In this document: positions 1 through 12,085 of the stretch, in pieces
Layout of the letters: every line of letters begins with the position of its first letter
Position numbering within the stretch: the first letter of the stretch is position 1
Origin: Babylonia areolata
Taxonomy: Eukaryota; Mollusca; Gastropoda; Neogastropoda; Buccinidae
NCBI RefSeq assembly: GCF_041734735.1
Contig: NC_134896.1
Coordinates: 55,659,536 to 55,723,535 of the forward strand
Direction: 5' to 3'
Length of the DNA: 64,000 bases
Program-made: the position numbers and the translations under genes
Notes under the pieces: generated by a model
Told to the model about the DNA's origin: nothing
Seen by the model: the letters and a program-made list of their open reading frames with translations, nothing else
Database searches by the model: none

Positions 1-388
1 CCTTCTCAGAAATGTGCGCATTCAAGTGTTGACATACCAACTAATTTCTGGGATCTGGAATTCAATACAATGTATGCACACTGAGAAATATGTAAAGAAG
101 AAATTAACAGTCCAATGAGTCCATTCCTGTCTTGCTATTGGTTGACTATATTGAAATCGATCTTTTTTATCCAAAGCACATGCACAAAACACAGTGAAAA
201 GGCGCAGCTATGTTGGTACTACGTTCGCTGACGTCAGAATATTACGGTTTTTCTGATTTGCTCTTCAATATAAGTCAACCAATAGCAAAACACGACACAA
301 GTGTTTATGCACCACTAAACCGGTGGCTAGGCATTATGTCATTTTTCTCTACCACCGGTAAAGCGGTGGTCAGGGCTCAAAGGGTTAA
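1..388. mobile_element. piggyBac-like element, terminal fragment
   Basis: Bases from about 100 to 388 match, in inverted orientation, the left part of the element at 28406-28997. The right edge is a terminal repeat reading GGTCAGGGCTCAAAGGG followed by TTAA at 385-388, the target site piggyBac elements use. A subterminal inverted repeat (TTGGTTGACT near 139 and AGTCAACCAA near 273) is shared with the other copy. The left end is not seen; it is either missing or off the window. No transposase frame is visible. Family assignment rests on the TTAA site and on the shared ends. Confidence 0.6.
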
Positions 389-2167
389 GTAAGAATAAAT
401 TAATTGTAAATTCCATTGCTGCATTTTTGCTTCTTAATTTGTGAGAAAGACAATATGTTGATTGAACCCAGGCTGTGAAATCACTCCATATATATTCATC
501 CCATCAAGCCAACACTCACAAACTACTTCCACATGTAATAAACTTTGTCATATATTCCTACACTCAGTCACATATATTTCACAGCTTATACACATAAAGG
601 GTGGTTACACTAAAACCATACACATGCCTGCACACACACAGACACAGAACTCTCTTCCCAGGTTCAGCATAGCTTTATCTCCATAAACACCAAATATTCT
701 CTAACATCATTCTCTATAAAGAAATCCAAACCAGTCTCACCCAGTTTCACATATCATCCCAACAAAAATTACTCAACACTGCTAGAATGGCTTCCCTGAG
801 GAAGGCTGAAGTGGCAAGTAGTGATGTACTCCTTCCCTTGATCATTTCAAACCTTTATCTTTGTATCAACACATATCTTTTATTCAGCTGTAGTTTTAAT
901 CTGAAGGTTTTAATAAACCCAAACTTGCACTGTCACAAGTTTGGCATTCTGCTTTCATTTCAATTTTCATCTGGTTGATTTCTTTCTGATCTTCTACATT
1001 TTGTTACCTGGGTTCCCTCTTCTGGTTGGGTAAAAGCATGAAAATGCCATAGACTGGGTATGAAAGGCCTCCTTAGTATAGTCTATAGATCTCTCTTTTC
1101 CTCTTTCTTAGCAACCCCCTAAGCAGTTATGTGAAAACTGTCACGAAGTGACTGATACTGGCATCAATACCAAACACAAAGGGATGATATATATATCATT
1201 ATATCTACCTTTGTTTTGTTGCCCTAGATGAAAACTATTTTTGTCTAACACGAACAGAATGTTGGACTGTGTCCCGGTGTACCACCAACACTGTGTCAAA
1301 CGCCTAATGCGGATTGCTATGTTGTCGGACAGGCATCAGCTGACCCTGTTGTTTTTAGCACACCGCACTAATCTTCATCGAAACAAAATGTGAACTGGGG
1401 TATCACTATCACTTGTGGGGCATCGCTTGTGGTGGTGGGACACGATACCTGCGGTCTTACACTCGTCAAAGATCATGGTATCCGTGTCTGTGTTCGGTGG
1501 AATATGGCAACATGAATCTTTATGTATAACAACATGCTCCAACCACGACAGATTATTCCACAATTTGATGTTGGTCGTGTCAAATAAAGACGAAGAAATT
1601 ATTGGAACAAATTAGCAAACAATATCAAACGTGCACCTAGTATAATACCTTTTTAGAACCTCATAGATAAACACGAGTTATTGACAAAAGCGAAATATGA
1701 CTTTGATGGATAAAATGACTGAGCTAGTCAACGACCTGACCAACAATGTAAAGGAGTAAACTTAAAGGGGCATGAAAAGCCAAAAATGGCTAAGTTGTAG
1801 AAAACAACGCCCCAAATCCTGATCCTTATCTCCCGTGAGATAAATTTCTGTCAATTTCATAGGTCTTTTTGTTTTCTAACTACAAAAGAAATGTGGTATA
1901 CACTTTTGCACAAACACAAAACAGTGTACAGAATTATAAAAATTACCTCGTGTTCCTCTCACTGACAAACGCACGTTCTCACTGACAAAGACGTGCTGAA
2001 CGTCACTCAGCCATCCACTGGTCTTATTTGATAACAAACAGGCGATGGGTACAAGAAAGTGAACTCCCTTCCGAAACATAGGGTCAATTTGATTGGGTTC
2101 TTCTCGCAGGCTTTACCCAATGAAAGTGTACGTTCCATCAACCATGGGAGTTTGTTGTCCGTCCACC
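389..2167. other. No gene recognised; upstream region of acylphosphatase
   Basis: I see no conserved protein in this stretch. The short open frames here have no recognisable motif. The part nearest the acylphosphatase start (about 1755-2167) is less repetitive than its surroundings and probably holds the promoter and 5' UTR, but no TATA box or other core element can be assigned with confidence. Confidence 0.35.
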
Positions 2168-2222
2168 ATGGCAGCTGCGAAACTGATGACAGTTGATTTC
2201 GAAGTGTTCGGCAAAGTGCAAG
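2168..2222 (+). CDS. ACYP: Acylphosphatase exon 1
   Basis: Encodes residues 1-18 and the first base of Gly19, ending FGKVQ at a donor read CAAG|GTGATA. The sequence TVDFEVFGKVQG is the family's first beta strand and the start of the phosphate-binding loop. Confidence 0.92.
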
Positions 2223-2332
2223 GTGATATATATGCAAAGAGGATTATGCGCCGCTGTAATGATTTTTTTGCACGAACAATGGAGGATTTAATTATCAGTA
2301 CTTTTGAAAGCAAATATTAACCAAATAAACGG

Positions 2333-2375
<43 letters not shown>

Positions 2376-2546
2376 ATATTATTGAACAGGGTAATGGTTG
2401 CGCGCATGAAAAAGATCACATGAAATGAATATATATTGCATACGGATTGGAAACAGGCTATTCTTTCAGTCAGTGCTTTCGTCAGATATTGTGTAAATGG
2501 TTGAGTGTGGATTGTCACAGTTGCAATTATTAGACCAAAATTTAGA

Positions 2547-2590
<44 letters not shown>

Positions 2591-5566
2591 TGCAACTTCA
2601 GACACATGCGCATTTATACCTATGATAATGATAATAATGATACTAATAATGTACATTTACATAGTGCCCTTTCTCTCTCAGAGCTCAGGGCTCTTGACAT
2701 GAAAGAAAAATATTTGAACTAGAAGTTACATAAATCATTCATGACATACCACCCCCCACCGCCACCCCTACCCCCCTCCCCCCCCCCCTCCACCACCCCA
2801 CCCACACACACACACACACACACACTTGATCTCCCTTTCCATCTCTTCATACATCCAAAGTGAGCTGACATGGTTGGTGATGGAGAACAAGGAAGCTCAG
2901 AGTGCTTATAGATAGGTTTTAAAAAGATGAGTTTTTTAGTGGTGAGTGAAAAGCAGAAGTAGAATCAGATGCACAGATATGATGAGGAAGGTTGTTCCAG
3001 ATGTGAGGAGCAGCAAGAAAGAAAGAGTGTTCACCATAGATTCTTGTATTGATGCGAGGAAGTTTCAAAAGGTAATAGGGGAAGAGCGGAGATTTCTTGC
3101 GGGAGTGTAAACACTGATGAGGTCAGAAAGATATGTAGGTCCTGTGGAATGGAAAGCAACTTTGTATTCAATTCTGGCTTCAAAGGGGAGCCAATGCAGA
3201 GTGCAGAGGTGAGGAGAAATGTGATCAGTATGTAGGACTCTGAGAGTCAGATGGGCAGCATTGTTTTGAAGTTTTTCAATTCGCTGAAGAATGTTATGTG
3301 GACAGCCTATGAGAAGAGAATTACAGTAGTTGATTCATGACAGCACAAAAGCAGAAATAAGAGTTTTAGTAGTTTCAACAGAAAGGTACTGTCGGATAGT
3401 GTTGATGCGACGAAGTCCACAATCGACTACACGTATCAGATTTCCTACCTGAGTGTGCATGCTGAGGTTTGAGTCAAGAATGACTCCAAGATTCCTTGCT
3501 GATTTAGAAAGCTGAACTGTCACTTCACCAACCACAATAGAGACAGGAAAAGAAGTAGATGTGGAAATTCTTGCAGCTTGTCATCATTTGACTTTAGTTT
3601 GTTGAATGTCATCCAGGATTTAACATCGAGAATACAACCCTGTATTGACAGAATCAGACTGTGTACTTATGATAATAATAATAATGATACTAATAATGTA
3701 CATTTATATAGTGCCCTTTCTCTCTGAGAGCTCAGGGCTCTTGACATAAAAGAAAAATATTTGAACTAGAAGTTACATAAATCATTCATGACATACCACC
3801 TCCCACCGCCACCCCTACCCCCCTCACCTCCCCTCTGGTTCTGCAGACCTTTGTAGCTGAGTATCATCAGCAAAAGAGTGGTGAAGAACAGAGAAGCTGA
3901 TATTCATTAGCTTGTTTCCTGTGTTATTTGAATTTGATATGATATGATATGATGTGATAGTATTGTGAGACAGCAACTCTGTATATGCCCCAAACTAAAG
4001 TTGTACTCAGTCATACATCATGTAACTTTGACAAATTGTGAAAGTCATCCTAGTGCTTTTAATGCAAGTCCGACAAATTGTGAAAGTCATCCTAGTGCTT
4101 TTAATGCAAGTCCGACAAATTGTGAAAGTCATCCTAGTGCTTGTAATGCAAGTCCGAAGCCTAGGGACATACAGCTGTTTGATGAGCATGTATTCCACAT
4201 GGGTCAGCTTCACCTGATAGCTCTGCAAGATCATGAGCATCTTGTGGCAGCTCTGAAGTCCTGAAGTGAGCCAGAATTTAATTCCTGACAATTAGGCATT
4301 AGTTGTTGAAATGTGACTGCTGTAGACCATGATGAGATTGGAGGATAACTGAAGTCTACAGAGAATTCTCTTCACTGAGGTGACAACTAGAACAAAAGAG
4401 TTCCTTGGGTCTGGCTCAGATGCTTCATGAACACTTGAAAATTGCACTGGAAGTGTGTAGCATCCCGTTTATGAGACTGTGTTGAGATTATAGAGGCAAA
4501 CAATGTATCATAATTTGTTATGCACTTTAACACTCAATGATGCCTCCTTGAGCTGACACACATATAATTTGCATGTGTGTTTTGTGTGTGCGTGCATTTT
4601 TCTATCATTTGCATTCAAAGTACAGTGAAATAATCTTCTTTGTGAGAACAATAAGTTGTTTATGCTCAAAACTGTGACTTTGATGCATTATTCTGTTACA
4701 CATTTATAGCTGTTTGGGTAATTGTATTTCAGGTGTCTTCTTTCGAAAGGTAAGCTTTTCACTTTTTAATAGTTCTGAAGTAAAAGTAAAAAGAGTATTG
4801 GGGATAAGCAGAAAATTATAATAACAATAATAGTTGTTGTAATAATAGTAATAATAATTAAAAGAAACACTAAAACATTGAAAACGGTATTCTTTTTTTT
4901 TTCTTTCTTTCTTTTTTTAACAAAATATTGGATGTTTTTTTGGTTTTTTAAAAATATGATCATCATTACCGTTCATGTTTACTTTAATGCATCATTGGAA
5001 TAACTTTGATAATTAACCTTGCACATGTGCAGATACTTTTACTTGTAGATAAAAGGAACTCTAAATCAATAAAGATGTTATTTCAAGAGTTTTATTTATT
5101 TACAAAAGATAGGTGTTTATATAAAAGCCAAGTCTGTTTAAACATGTTTATCTTAGTGTTCAATGCATAATTGAGTTGACTTTGATAATTGAGTACATAT
5201 ATGTCTATCAAAGAAAAAGAAACAACAAAATTTGTAAAACCAGTTGTTGTGTGCTTATAATTGTCATGTGTATATGCTTGGTAGAGAGAAGGAGAAAAAA
5301 AATGTCCTTCCATATGCAGAACTAGCTTCAGATCTTATCCATGTTTCTGCTTGTTGGGTGTTAATACATACTTTTTTTGTGTGGAAATATATATGTAGAC
5401 CTTGTGCTGCAGTACTGAAAAACATAAGACTTTTCTGCGTACACTCTATGCACACACATATCAGTGCATAATCATAGGCATGCACAGAAGTTCAGTGATA
5501 CATGTGTGCATATGCACACACACAAGCGCAATCCTGGCATACTTGAACTTGCATGCATGGAGACAG

Positions 5567-5627
<61 letters not shown>

Positions 5628-8377
5628 TACTTTACCTACAGGGGCATAGGCTGTTGACAAGAGACCTCCATAGTGCCATATCCTTTGCCTTTGTTGGGCA
5701 CGAAAAAAGGCCCATCTTCTTGGCGTCTGCCTGTAGGTCTTTTTGCTAGGTATTTCTCAGTCGGTCTCTCTTTTGTCTTCCTTTGGGGGTTTCCTATCAG
5801 GGCCTGTCTGGTGATGCTTAACACTGGCTTGTCTTAGCTTGTGTCGAACCTGTCCCCATCTTCTTCTTCCAACGTCACTTTCAGATGTGTGTCTTTTTCC
5901 ACACACTGATGTTGCTGATCATGCCTGGCCAGTGGATCTGGGGGATTCTTCTCAGACAGCTGTTGATGTGAACGCATACACTTTAATGAGGGCAGTCTTT
6001 GTCATCTTCCATGTCTCAGCACCATGCAGCTTACCTTGACTTCACATTTGAATTAAAAAGTTGGATTTTAACTCTTTTTTTTGACAGCACTCTGGGTCTC
6101 CAGATGTTCTTCAGCTGTACAAAGGCTGCTCTGGCCTTGCCATCCCTTGCTTTGAGATCTGCATTAGTGCCACCCTGCTCGACAATGCTGCTTCCAAGAT
6201 AAATGATGATTCCATTTCTTCCAGTGCCTTACCTTCGAGTGTCACTGACTGAGCAATACTTGCACTTATGTCCATGATCTTCATTTTGTCCATGTGGATG
6301 TTGAGGCCTAGTTGTGATTCAGGTATCTGCTAGTACTGTGGTCTTATCCTGCATCTACTGGTGGCTGTTGGACAGCAGGGAAAGATCATTCGCAGAGTCC
6401 AGGACATCCAGCTGCTTCATAGTATTGACTGGACTTCATATTTCTCTATTTTTTTAAATGTTTTATCATCCAATCAGTGACAAGCAGGAAGAGGAATGGA
6501 GACAGGAGGCATCCTTGCCTGACACCAGTCTTGACCTGAAACTGCCTGCTGTACTGTCTGCTGTGGATGACTGTAATTTATTTCATAACAGCTGTTCTTG
6601 ATCATGTTGACCATAGTGTTGAAGCAGTTTTCATAGGGTCTTCTTGTCCACACTGTCAAAGGCTTACACACTTGCATTCACAGGGGCAAACATACATTTG
6701 CTCACACACAGACAAGGAAAGTTACACAAAGTTGCACACACATGTAGGTGTGAACACACACGCACACGCACACATACACACACCCCATACTACACCACAC
6801 CACACCTCACCTCATACAGAATAAATGATACACTCACAAGTCACAACAATTATTATTGTGTGGACAGTACACCCAGAACCAAGCAAAGATGCTTGGCCTT
6901 AGTGGCTGGGTCATGAACACCAAGGACAAGACAGTTGTGGGGACCATACAGGGGCCGGCCGAAAAAGTCTCCACAATGTAAGTAACATGGATTTGCTGTC
7001 AAATGACATCCATACAACATGGGGGTGCGGGTGTGTGCTGATTATCTGGTTGCGGTTTTCTGCAATTTATCTTTATTCTTATCTTATCTGTCTATTATAA
7101 TCAATGTGCAGTATACGAGCCTATGTTTATAATTATATTCAAATAATGTTTCTTAATTCTTTCTGTTTTTACATTAAGAATACTAGTTATTACCTGCAGT
7201 GTGTGGATGTATGTATGAAACGGTGTATGTGATTTTTTTTTTTTTTTTTTTTACATTTGTATCTTCGTAATATTTGTAAAAGCTGTTGTTGACTTTTACA
7301 GTTATGGTCCCCATGTTGTTTACTTGTCTATGTTGTGATAATGCACCTGACCAAATTTCTCCAGTTGGAGATAATAAAGTTATTCTTATCTTATCTTATC
7401 TTTATGTAGCAACCACCATTTCAAAGTGATTAGCACTTACAGACTGATGACTGCGAAGACTGGGTTCAAGCCCCATGAGGTTGGGACTTTCCAGCCCATA
7501 GGTCTGAAATGGGAAGACAGGGACCACACACAGTTGAGGGTCAGCCACTTCCTCAAAATTTCTGACCAAGGTGTCTGTATCTCATGAGCCTGGGTGACAC
7601 TGGGGTATATTACGACCAGGAATTATGTACAGATTTGTCGTGAAGTCCCATATCCAAATGGGCCCCCATACATATGGAGAATTTTTTTTTTTTTAAAGTA
7701 TCGTAATCTGTGCCCTGTTCTCGTGGTGACATCAGTTCCAACTTCCGCTCCACTTCTAAGTTTGTGGTGAGTTCCTGCCAAAATATTTGGCCCTGGCAGG
7801 TAAGTTTGTGATGAGTTCCTGCCAAAATTTTTGGCCCTGGCAGGTAAGTTTGTGGTGAGTTCCTGCCAAAATCTTTGGCCCTGGCAGGTAAGTTTGTGGT
7901 GAGTTGCTGCCCAAATCTTTGGCACTGGCAGGTTCATAGGGAGTTGGGGGGACATTGCGGCAGTCTTCACTCCCAGTCAGTCTGGCTCAGCTGTCAGTGT
8001 TGTCAGTAAGATGCTGAACTGATGGTGTCCTGTATATGTTGAATCAGAACACGCACTGATGAACACCACTGAAGTGACTCAGCAGCAGTGCACAGTCTCT
8101 TTTGGTGGGAAGTTTCCTAGCACCTTGACATCAGCAGTTCTCTATAGACTGCTGGCACTGGGACTGCAGCAGACAAATTGCAACAAACAAAATATTCACA
8201 GGATCTAACTCCATCAAGTTTGATGATGTTAGTAAGAATGCGTCACAGACGTAAAGCCTTTGTTGATTTTGGTTAATTCAATCAGACCGGTGGCATTTTA
8301 CAATGCAAGATTAGTCAATAACATTACATAGAATGTGGTTGCAGGTGGTTTCAATTAGGTTTTTGATTTTTGAGGGG

Positions 8378-8421
<44 letters not shown>

Positions 8422-8596
8422 GTTAGGTTTGTTATTACTTTAACTTGCATTGTAAGTGATCCCAAACCTTCCTGTCACTGATTGCAGGAAGACGTGGCTG
8501 GAAAAGAAAGGAAGCCCCAAGTCACGCATTGACAAGTGCACTTTCAAAGAAGTGGTTAAAGCCCAAACATTCCATTCTTTTGACATCAGAAAATAA
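2168..8596 (+). CDS. ACYP: Acylphosphatase, four exons (whole gene span)
   Basis: Acylphosphatases are small cytosolic enzymes that hydrolyse carboxyl-phosphate bonds of acylphosphates such as 1,3-bisphosphoglycerate and carbamoyl phosphate. Coding pieces are 2168-2222, 4733-4749, 6868-6977 and 8488-8596 (55+17+110+109 = 291 bases, 96 residues plus stop), the usual length for the family. All junctions are GT-AG and phases agree (1, 0, 2). The protein starts MAAAKLMTVDFEVFGKVQG, has GVFFRK with the catalytic arginine at residue 23, GWVMNT with the catalytic asparagine at residue 41, GTIQGP, then GSPKSRID and ends HSFDIRK. The arginine 23 and asparagine 41 numbering matches the vertebrate enzymes. 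The start at 2168 sits in a strong CCACCATGG context; an in-frame ATG 24 bases upstream also has a good context and is an alternative. Introns 1-3 hold LINE remnants and microsatellites. It is the only + strand host gene seen and converges with Pez. Confidence 0.93.
2637..3840 (-). mobile_element. CR1/L2-type LINE remnant with duplicated flank
   Basis: Minus-strand translation gives the C-terminal part of a non-LTR reverse transcriptase: WMTFNKLKSNDDK near 3600, SARNLGVILDSNLSM near 3490, INYCNSLLIGCPHNILQRI near 3310, LHWLPFEARIEYK near 3190, and YTPARNLRSS near 3085. These are the standard blocks after the catalytic domain in L2/CR1 LINEs. The frame is interrupted by at least one frame change between the first two blocks and a stop just before INYCNSLL, so it is a dead copy. 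About 130 bases (TAATGTACATTTA to CCACCCCTACCCCCCTC) occur at both 2637-2770 and 3687-3830, flanking the coding remnant. It lies in intron 1 of acylphosphatase. Confidence 0.72.
4028..4157. repeat. 42-bp tandem repeat, three units
   Basis: The unit runs from ACAAATTGTGAAAGTCATCC to AATGCAAGTC; copies start at 4031, 4073 and 4115. The period is a multiple of three, which explains open frames on both strands. Confidence 0.8.
4733..4749 (+). CDS. ACYP: Acylphosphatase exon 2, 17-base microexon
   Basis: Seventeen bases between a TTGTATTTCAG acceptor and a GTAAGC donor. Joined to the last base of exon 1 they encode GVFFRK, which completes the phosphate-binding loop and supplies catalytic Arg23. 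Length is not a multiple of three, so skipping would shift the frame. Vertebrate acylphosphatase genes also split near here, as far as I recall. It is too short for standard gene finders and was found by looking for the missing residues. Confidence 0.88.
5564..5626. repeat. (CA)n microsatellite
   Basis: About 30 CA units immediately beside the 3' end of the LINE remnant that follows, as expected if it grew from the LINE tail. Confidence 0.9.
5636..6680 (-). mobile_element. LINE remnant, endonuclease-less 3' half (RTE/Jockey-like ORF2)
   Basis: On the minus strand, pieces of a LINE ORF2 appear in order: a reverse transcriptase segment around 6660-6480 (SVD...KLLQHYG and QDWCQ-like blocks), a KALEEMES segment near 6230, an INSCLRRIPQIHWPG block near 5950, and ITRQALIGNPQRKTKERPTEK near 5815-5750. 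The order and motifs fit the region from the middle of the reverse transcriptase to the C-terminus. Several frame changes are needed to follow it. It is a 5'-truncated dead copy in intron 2 of acylphosphatase. Confidence 0.65.
6868..6977 (+). CDS. ACYP: Acylphosphatase exon 3
   Basis: Encodes residues 25-60 plus two bases of Met61. It begins YTQNQAKMLGLSGWVMNT, holding catalytic Asn41, and continues GTIQGPAEKVST. The acceptor is TGTGTGGACAG and the donor AAT|GTAAGTAAC. It lies just downstream of a LINE remnant and a run of CA-rich sequence in intron 2. Confidence 0.93.
7050..7412 (+). mobile_element. Possible LINE 3' tail ending in (CTTAT)n
   Basis: AT-rich sequence ends GGAGATAATAAAGTTATT and then a short CTTAT repeat, the style of a LINE 3' tail. 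No coding remnant is attached, so the call is tentative. Confidence 0.35.
7432..7640 (+). mobile_element. Diverged tRNA-derived SINE (family 3)
   Basis: A tRNA-like head with the B-box-like GGGTTCAAGCCCC resembles the copy at 51695-51985. The body is diverged. Confidence 0.4.
7755..7935. repeat. 44-bp minisatellite, four units
   Basis: Units contain CCTGGCAGGTAAGTTTGTGG and GAGTTCCTGCCAAAAT. Each + strand unit has a near-perfect 5' splice donor (GGCAG|GTAAGTTT), and the array lies in the sense orientation inside acylphosphatase intron 3. Confidence 0.85.
8379..8419. repeat. (TG)n microsatellite
   Basis: About 20 TG units, 68 bases upstream of the acylphosphatase exon 4 acceptor. Confidence 0.9.
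8488..8596 (+). CDS. ACYP: Acylphosphatase exon 4 with stop
   Basis: Starts after GATTGCAG, completes Met61, and encodes KTWLEKKGSPKSRIDKCTF and a C-terminus HSFDIRK before TAA at 8594-8596. GSPxSRID is the family's second conserved block. The strand after it is more diverged than the rest but keeps the expected length. Confidence 0.92.
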
Positions 8597-9018
8597 AGAC
8601 TGCTTCCTGGACATGACGTCAGTCGTCAGTGGAGCTGCTCTGTGATAGGCTGCTGTGGTTGAGGACTGTGGATGGATCCTGAATCTCTTTGTGCAACTCA
8701 AAGGTACAGAGTTCTTTCATTTTTGACTGGTATCCATTATGTTGAGATACCACGCTGAGGAAGAACGACAGTGGAATATGTTGATGACAGTATTTACTTG
8801 TATATTTGTTCTTGTCAGTGAAAGAGGTGAAGAAGGGTATGTGCATATTCTGTGGTGGGTTTTTCTGTTGAAGAGGCGAACTGCCTGTGCGCGCATGCTA
8901 GAGAGAGATTGAGTCAGAAGTGATGAGAGAGAGCTTTGAGTAGAAATTTTACTATTGACTGAAACGCAACTATTAGCTTGCATTAATAGCTCAGTTGTGC
9001 AATGGAATTTATAATAAA
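8597..9018 (+). other. Probable acylphosphatase 3' UTR and poly(A) signal
   Basis: Low-repeat sequence follows the stop. AATAAA occurs at 9013-9018 in an A-rich context, and another lies near 9223. The first is the likelier signal because it comes earlier, but the transcript end cannot be fixed from sequence alone. Confidence 0.4.
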
Positions 9019-9399
9019 AATAATTGGAATCATTTCCCCCCAGAAGTCTTTGTTCCAGTGAATGTCAAGTGACAGCTGAGATGATGGAGATTATGAAAAT
9101 TTTAACATCAATGAAAAAATTCTCATACGTTTGTGGTAAACATTGGGATCAGTATGCAAGAGATAATATTATCCACACACTGATTGTCCAACAGAGCGCA
9201 AATGCCATTCACATGCTTTCCAATAAATAATTTTGCTGATATCATCAGTCACAACCAACAAGTACACATACTTCCACACACAAGGGCATTGCTGAAGCAT
9301 TAGTCACTGTATAACATCATGATGAACCAAGCTTACTCCAGTTAGCGCTGGTGCCAAGGAAATGACCCGCATCCTATAAACACGCTAACATTTTAATTT

Positions 9400-9712
9400 A
9401 ATTACGCATACTTAACCGTGACCCAACTAGTGCAGACTCCGGCAGGGGTCTGACATTCCTGTCCTGTGCAAACTACTATCCGCCTATGCAGAGAAAACGA
9501 AAGTAACTATGGCCGATAACCTCCCGGAAGTAGGTAACCTCCCCTTTGTCCCCCTGGCTAGCGCCCTCTTTTTCCGGCAGCCATCATGACTCCTGTTCCT
9601 GTGCTCTTCATACGGTTAAGTTTTTTCGTATTTTCTGCCTGTCTGTCGATTCTCTGGCGTTCTTGTTTTTTGTCAAATTATGTCTCCAACCAGGTCACAT
9701 AATTATGTAGCT
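9400..9712 (+). mobile_element. Dispersed repeat R1, copy 1
   Basis: Shares CCGTGACCCAACTAGTGCAG, the GACATTCCTGTCCTGTGC block and the GCTAGCGCCCTCTTTTTCCG block with copies at 31789, 36738, 42268 and 47745. This copy continues through CTCCAACCAGGTCACATAAT as does the one at 31789. It begins at a variant of the terminal sequence. Downstream (to about 9900) is GC-rich, proline-codon-rich sequence that may be internal sequence of a longer parent element. Its class is not known to me. Confidence 0.65.
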
Positions 9713-11255
9713 CGATTGGGCAGTCGTGCTAAAATTAAGGCGCAATCGCAATCGATTCGCTGACACTCTGGGCCCTCTACTCCTGGCCCTCTCAACGCCA
9801 ACCCGCCGCCTCCTCCACTTCCTCCGCTCCCTCTGGTCAACTCCAGACCTCCACCACCTCCTACACCTCCTCTGGTGACTTCTAGAGGTTTGTTGCCACA
9901 CACTCATGTCAGTGCTGCCTTTAATGTCATTTTCATAGATCCGCGAACGCACTCGACGTGATCCGCGTACTGTAATTAGTAAAAGATGATTCTTTTTTCT
10001 TTCTTTTTTTTAAATCAACTACAAAAGAAATAAAGGGCCCAGGTTCAAAGTGCATGATTTTACCCACACAGCTAAAGACCAGCGGTTATAAATGCAATTT
10101 AAAATATGCAGAGAGAGAAGGCAACTGGTAAGTTGGAATCACATTCCGGATGCAGTTTTATATTAATTAATTAATAATGCAAATAAATGATACATTGACA
10201 GCCCCACACAAGTGATTTTTCCCTCTCTATAATGGTTAATAGTGGCTCTCTATGCCTTAATCTAATCATCTTTCATCACTGTATGTGATTTTACTCTTGT
10301 GAGCTGTTGTTTAGCGACGTGTTGATGGAATGGTAAATTAAGCAATGAAATGATTCCAAACTATATCCAAGAAATAAATATAAAATATACACACACTTGT
10401 AAATGAAATGTTATGAATTTAGGAACTGAAACACCTGAACATCTTATAATATACAAGTATGCCAACATGAGTATAATTATGCACTCTGGGAAAGAAACGA
10501 CATATTCATTCAACGTGCATGCACACTTACGAATCCACACACACTTTGTACAAAACCCACATATTTTATTCAACATCATGGGTACACATCACTAGGTAGC
10601 AAAAGCGGTTCAAAAGCCTGGAGTTCAAATACACCCCACAAGAAACAAAAACCCTTAAACACACACAACATTCTGCTGTGTCAGTGATACAATCCTTGCT
10701 GATCACCCAGGTCAGTATGTGGAGGAAACATACTGATCAACCACACCCTGTCATCGCTGGTGCAGACAGATGACAGATTTTTAAATACAGTTATTATCTT
10801 AACACATTTCAAACTTTGTTCAAGTCAAAAGGCCGAAGATATTCTTATATTTGGTATCAAAATGATATCTTTGGCTCACAAATCTATGAAGTGACCTGGA
10901 TATAAAGTTGTCTTGAATCCATGTTTGAGAAAACTGCACTCCATATTTTTCAGGTCCCACTGTTTTCTGTCAGTGAGCAAACAAACATGAGCATCACATG
11001 TACTCACACACATGTAAAGTTAACAACGGAAGAAGCAGTCTTGCACTCTTTCATTATCAAGCTTGAAATTCTGCAAGTGGGAGGCCTAAAATAACAGGAA
11101 CAAAATGACCACCACTCTGTCTGAATTCAACATTGTGTTCTGGACATGGAAAAGGGCTCAACAATGGCAGCAACATCATTTAAAGACTCTCAGTGTCACC
11201 GATTCTATTCATCTTCTCGTTAACTTTTCAAGTCTGTTTGCTACAAGCATTTGAT
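9713..11255. other. No gene recognised
   Basis: 9713-9960 is C-rich with proline codons and may belong to the R1 parent element. 9960-11255 is AT-rich with scattered CA runs. No conserved protein, RNA or terminal repeats were seen. TTTATT motifs such as the one near 10565 could be minus-strand poly(A) signals for Pez, but nothing ties them to it. Confidence 0.4.
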
Positions 11256-12085
11256 GTGAAGCTGAAAGAGCGTGGCACACCTGACACTGTGTATAGATCA
11301 AGCATGATGATGTGAAGCTGAAAGAGTGTGGCACACCTGACACTGTGTATAGATCAGGCGTGATGATGTGAAGCTGAAAGAGCGTGGCACACCTGACACT
11401 GTGTAGATCAGGCATGATGATGTGAAGCTGAAAGAGCGTGGCACACCTGACACTGTGTATAGATCAGGCATGATGATGTGAAGCTGAAAGAGTGTGGCAC
11501 ACCTGACACTGTATAGATCAGGCATGATGATGTGAAGCTGAAAGAGTGTGGCACACCTGACACTGTGTATAGATCAGGCATGATGATGTGAAGCTGAAAG
11601 AGTGTGGCACACCTGACACTGTGTATAGATCAGGCATGATGATGTGAAGCTGAAAGAGCGTGGCACACCTGACACTGTGTATAGATCAGGCATGATGATG
11701 TGAAGCTGAAAGAGTGTGGCACACCTGACACTGTGTATAGATCAGGCATGATGATGTGAAGCTGAAAGAGCGTGGCACACCTGACACTGTGTATAGATCA
11801 GGCATGATGATGTGAAGCTGAAAGAGTGTGGCACACCTGACACTGTATAGATCAGGCATGATGATGTGAAGCTGAAAGAGTGTGACACACCTGACACTGT
11901 GTAGATCAGGCATGATGATGTGAAGCTGAAAGAGTGTGGCACACCTGACACTGTGTATAGATCAGGCATGATGATGTGAAGCTGAAAGAGTGTGGCACAC
12001 CTGACACTGTATAGATCAGGCATGATGATGTGAAGCTGAAAGAGTGTGGCACACCTGACACTGTGTAGATCAGGCATGATGATGT
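11256..12085. repeat. 56-bp minisatellite, about 15 units
   Basis: The unit contains GATGATGTGAAGCTGAAAGA, TGTGGCACACCTGACACTG and TATAGATCAGGCAT. Units differ by single substitutions and 2-4-base length changes (TGTATAG/TGTAG). Open minus-strand frames here are repeat artefacts. Confidence 0.95.

Noticed and set aside
1375-1615. Small open frames on both strands near 1400-1600
   Set aside because: No motif, no splice support and overlapping in both directions.
11256-12085. CRISPR-like regular array
   Set aside because: Units are contiguous with no unique spacers, and the context is animal DNA; the same holds for 24807-26170 and 37869-38775.
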